Positions 61,360-64,000 of a stretch of DNA of 64,000 nucleotides are shown in pieces. The stretch lies in contig NZ_BEVZ01000002.1 of the NCBI RefSeq assembly GCF_003112515.1, positions 682,001 through 746,000 on the forward strand, read 5' to 3'. Numbering within the stretch: the stretch's first letter is position 1; every line of letters begins with the position of its first letter. A program made the translations under genes and the position numbers. The stretch is from Streptomyces fragilis. Its GTDB lineage: Bacteria > Actinomycetota > Actinomycetes > Streptomycetales > Streptomycetaceae. Below the pieces are notes generated by a model. That model had not been told where the DNA came from, did no database searches, and was given only the letters and a program-made list of their open reading frames with translations.

Positions 61360-62597
61360 GGATCGCCATGGTGTCCGAGCACGCCAGCCCGCTCGCCGCG
61401 CTCGGCGGACCCGACGCCGGGGGCCAGAACGTGTACGTGGCCCGCCTGTCCGAGGAACTGGCCCGGCGCGGTCACGACGTCACCGTCCACACCCGCCGCG
61501 ACGACCCCGGCCTGCCCGACCGGGTGCGGATGCCCGCCGGCACCGTCGTCGACCACGTGACCGCCGGGCCGGCCGAACCGATCCCCAAGGACGAACTCCT
61601 CGCGCACATGCCGGAGTTCGGCGAGCACTTGGACCGGGTCTGGGCGCGTGAGCGGCCCGACGCGGTGCACGCCCACTTCTGGATGTCCGGACTCGCCGCC
61701 CGGGACGGCGCCCGCCCGCACGGCATCCCCGTCGTCCAGACCTTCCACGCCCTCGGCACCGTCAAGCGCCGGCACCAGGGCGCCCTGGACACCAGCCCCG
61801 TCCAGCGCCTGTCGCTGGAACGCCGCCTGGGCGGCGACTGCGACCGGGTGATCGCCACCTGCTCCGACGAGGTGGCCGAACTCGCCGCCATGGGAGTACC
61901 GGGCGACCGGGTCTCGGTGGTGCCCTGCGGCGTCGACACCACCGAGTTCCGGCCCGGTCCCGACCTGGCCGGCGCGCCCGCGCGCCGACACCGGCGGCGG
62001 CTGTTGGCCTGCGGACGCCTGGTGCCGCGCAAGGGCTACGACCGGGCGATCCACGCCCTGGCCGAGATCCCCGACACCGAACTCCTCGTGGTGGGCGGCC
62101 CCTTCGCCTGCCGCACCGAGAACGCCCCGGAACTCGCCGACGCCGTCCCCGAGGCGGCCCGGCTGCTCGCCCTCGCCGAGGAGCTCGGTGTCGCCGACCG
62201 CCTCCGGATGCTCGGCGCGGTCTCCCGCGACCGGATGCCCGCCCTGATGCGCAGCGCCGACCTGGTGCTGTGCACCCCCTCCTACGAACCCTTCGGCATC
62301 GTCCCGCTGGAGGCGATGGCCTGCGGCGTCCCGGTGCTCGCCACCGACGTCGGCGGACACCGCGACAGCGTCGCCGACCGCGCCACCGGGCGGCTGGTCC
62401 CGCCCGACGACCCCGCGGAGCTGGCCCGGGCCGCCCGCGAACTGCTCGACGACGAAGCGCTGCGCCGCGCCTACGGCGCCGCGGGCCGCGCCCGCGTGCT
62501 GGACCGCTTCACCTGGCGGCGCGTCGCGGACGGCGTCGAAGAGGTCTACCGCCAGGTGGCGGCGGGCCGCGAACTCTCTTCCTCGGAGGTGGCGTGA
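61356..62597 (+). CDS. Glycosyltransferase family 4
   Basis: A 413-residue GT4 enzyme. The N-terminal GGPDAGGQNVYVARLSEELA resembles the glucan/sucrose-phosphate synthase group, HAHFWMSG precedes the domain joint, VPCGVDTTEF and GRLVPRKGYD are the usual GT4 signposts, and the donor site is YEPFGIVPLEAMACGVPV with its E-x7-E motif. Start overlaps the preceding stop (ATGA) and its own stop overlaps the next ATG by one base. The third glycosyltransferase in the operon, so the product is at least a short oligosaccharide. Confidence 0.88.
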   Translation: MRIAMVSEHASPLAALGGPDAGGQNVYVARLSEELARRGHDVTVHTRRDDPGLPDRVRMPAGTVVDHVTAGPAEPIPKDELLAHMPEFGEHLDRVWARERPDAVHAHFWMSGLAARDGARPHGIPVVQTFHALGTVKRRHQGALDTSPVQRLSLERRLGGDCDRVIATCSDEVAELAAMGVPGDRVSVVPCGVDTTEFRPGPDLAGAPARRHRRRLLACGRLVPRKGYDRAIHALAEIPDTELLVVGGPFACRTENAPELADAVPEAARLLALAEELGVADRLRMLGAVSRDRMPALMRSADLVLCTPSYEPFGIVPLEAMACGVPVLATDVGGHRDSVADRATGRLVPPDDPAELARAARELLDDEALRRAYGAAGRARVLDRFTWRRVADGVEEVYRQVAAGRELSSSEVA

Positions 62598-63337
62598 TGG
62601 ACATGCGACCGGTTTCCGCCTCGGGCGGCCACTGCGACGCCCTCGACAAGGCCCTCGGCGACTTCCGGGCCAGGGCCCCGCACACCGTCGACCGCTGGGG
62701 CGAGCTGCTCGCCGCCGTCCTCACCGGCGGCGGACGGCTGCTCGCCGCCGGCAACGGGGGCAGCGCCGCCCAGGCGCAGCACCTGACCGCCGAACTCGTC
62801 GGCCGCTACCGCGACGACCGGCCCCCGTTCTCCGCGATCGCCCTGCACGCCGACACCTCCAGCACCACCGCCATCGCGAACGACTACGGTGTCGACGAGG
62901 TGTTCGCCCGCCAGGTCCGCGCGCACGGACGCGACGACGACATCCTGATGCTGCTCTCCACCAGCGGCGCCAGCGCCAACCTGCTGGCCGCCGCCGAGGC
63001 CGCCCGCGAGGCCGGACTGCACGTGTGGGCGCTTACCGGACCGGCCCCCAACCCGCTGGCCGCCGCCGCCGACGAGGTGCTCGCCGTGGAGGCGCCGTCC
63101 ACCGCCACCGTGCAGGAACTCCACCTGGTCGCCGTGCACATGGTCTGCGAGGCCTTCGACGCCGCCCTGGAACGCGGCTGGGGCGCCAAGGGCCGCCGCC
63201 GCGCCGGGGCCGCCGCCGCCCCGGACCGCACGGGCGTGCCCGCCCGCGGCGCCGGCGGAGGCCCGCACGCCCTGCAGGCCGGGCTGATCCGGCGCACCCC
63301 CGACGACCTGCCGCACGGAGGCCGCCGGCATGAGTGA
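62597..63337 (+). CDS. gmhA: GmhA-like phosphoheptose isomerase (SIS domain)
   Basis: A 246-residue SIS-domain protein whose first about 195 residues match GmhA, which converts sedoheptulose 7-phosphate to heptose 7-phosphate: AAGNGGSAAQAQHLTAELVGRY, then LLSTSGASANLLAAAE and the C-terminal TATVQELHLVAVHMVCEAF, with catalytic Glu and His of the family. An extra basic, Gly/Ala-rich tail of about 50 residues is not part of usual GmhA. It overlaps the next start by 8 bases. Together with gmhB-like and HldE-like genes it provides the heptose route. Confidence 0.88.
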   Translation: MDMRPVSASGGHCDALDKALGDFRARAPHTVDRWGELLAAVLTGGGRLLAAGNGGSAAQAQHLTAELVGRYRDDRPPFSAIALHADTSSTTAIANDYGVDEVFARQVRAHGRDDDILMLLSTSGASANLLAAAEAAREAGLHVWALTGPAPNPLAAAADEVLAVEAPSTATVQELHLVAVHMVCEAFDAALERGWGAKGRRRAGAAAAPDRTGVPARGAGGGPHALQAGLIRRTPDDLPHGGRRHE

Positions 63338-64000
63338 GAAGGTGAGCGCCCCGCTGGTCGTCGTCGGTGACGCGCTGCTCGACCGCGACCTCGTCGGAAC
63401 CGCCGACCGGCTGGCGCCCGACGCCCCCGTGCCGGTGGTCGCCGACTGCGTCGAGAGGCTGCGCCCCGGTGGCGCCGCCCTCGCCGCGTACCTCGCCGCC
63501 CAGGACGGCCGGCCGGTCACGCTGGTCACCGGACTCGGCGACGACCCCGCCGCCCGCCGGCTGCGGCGGCTGCTGGAACCGGCGGTGCGGGTGATCGCGC
63601 TGCCCGTCACCGGCCCGCTGCCGGAGAAGACCAGGCTGCTCGCCCAGCACCGGCCGGTGGCCCGGATCGACCGCGGCGACGGCCGGGCGGCCGGCGCCAC
63701 CGAGGAGGCCCGGGAGGCGATCCGCTCCGCGCACGCCGTCCTGGTCTCCGACTACGGCCGCGGAGCCGCCGAGGCGCTGCGCGACACCCTCGCCGAGCGG
63801 CCGCCCGAGGTGTGGGACCCCCATCCGCGCGGCGCCACCCCGGTCCCCGGGACCCGGCTGGTCACCCCGGCCGAGAAGGAGGCCCGCCAGTTCGCCGAGG
63901 GCGGCTCGGGGGAGGACCTGCGCACCGTCTCCCGCGGCGCAGCCGCCCTGGTCCGTGCCTGGCAGGCCGCCGCCGTCGTGGTCACCCTGGGCTCGCGCGG
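63330..64000 (+). CDS. PfkB-type sugar kinase, HldE-like, partial (3' end outside window)
   Basis: The first 223 residues of a ribokinase/PfkB family protein resembling the kinase domain of HldE (heptose 7-phosphate kinase / ADP-transferase): VVVGDALLDRDLVGTADRLAPDAPVPVV at the N-terminus (shown here as two parts: VVVGDALLDRDL and DRLAPDAPVPVV), the AVLVSDYGRGA loop and VTPAEKEARQFAE. It lies last in view, overlapping the gmhA-like gene by 8 bases. If the missing part holds an adenylyltransferase domain, the operon makes ADP-heptose; if not, another nucleotidyltransferase should follow. Confidence 0.85.
   Translation, partial: MSEKVSAPLVVVGDALLDRDLVGTADRLAPDAPVPVVADCVERLRPGGAALAAYLAAQDGRPVTLVTGLGDDPAARRLRRLLEPAVRVIALPVTGPLPEKTRLLAQHRPVARIDRGDGRAAGATEEAREAIRSAHAVLVSDYGRGAAEALRDTLAERPPEVWDPHPRGATPVPGTRLVTPAEKEARQFAEGGSGEDLRTVSRGAAALVRAWQAAAVVVTLGSR

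Overview
The window is high-GC actinobacterial chromosome, almost certainly Streptomyces. This rests on strong third-position GC, GTG/TTG starts, AGGAGG-type ribosome sites, very rare TTA codons, and many proteins typical of the genus (alditol oxidase, a divergent EF-Tu, DUF2637, LppU-like, PucR/Xdh, orphan type II thioesterases). I see no rRNA, tRNA, insertion sequence, phage or CRISPR array. Most genes look like chromosomal arm or conserved-accessory content. Homology calls rest on reading motifs, not on searches.

Layout. 1-3.2 kb: end of a cluster running in from the left (partial type II thioesterase with an unusual Cys nucleophile, SDR reductase, DinB-like protein, phospholipase-D-type enzyme). 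3.2-6.1 kb (minus): BrkB-like membrane protein, homocysteine methyltransferase, HD protein. 6.2-17 kb: AidB, a DNGD-repeat lipoprotein, ThuA protein, alditol oxidase, a radical SAM protein with non-canonical cysteine spacing, YitT and SulP transporters, LppU-like protein, cysteine-desulfurase-like enzyme. 17.1-22.2 kb: orphan thioesterase, a divergent NmrA-like/TetR pair with paired operators, secreted CocE-like hydrolase, EF-hand protein. 22.3-28 kb: VOC protein, stand-alone OLD-like TOPRIM, third-type EF-Tu, a membrane protein/Imm5-like pair, AI-2E exporter. 28-33.2 kb: a group resembling hypoxia/dormancy genes (RibD-type reductase, universal stress protein, nicotinate phosphoribosyltransferase, Acg-type nitroreductase, DUF4389). 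33.3-36.6 kb: a 23-residue leader peptide before rsgA, SGNH hydrolase, DUF456. 36.7-45.8 kb: repeat-rich PP2C-like protein and an anti-sigma-type ATPase (both with a TTA codon) flanking pyruvate oxidase, then DUF2637, FhuF-like reductase behind an iron box, GntR regulator and a helical-repeat protein. 45.9-53 kb: PucR regulator divergent from a complete three-subunit xanthine dehydrogenase plus XdhC. 52.9-54.8 kb: ClC channel and SRPBCC protein.

55-64 kb: a UXS-like nucleotide-sugar enzyme, then an eight-gene, stop-start-overlapping operon running off the right edge. It encodes carbamoyltransferase, GT2, GmhB-like phosphatase, GT9 heptosyltransferase-like protein, two GT4-like enzymes, GmhA-like isomerase and an HldE-like kinase. 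Together they read as a heptose activation and transfer pathway with carbamoylation, unusual for a Gram-positive without LPS. This is the strongest candidate for an undescribed system here.
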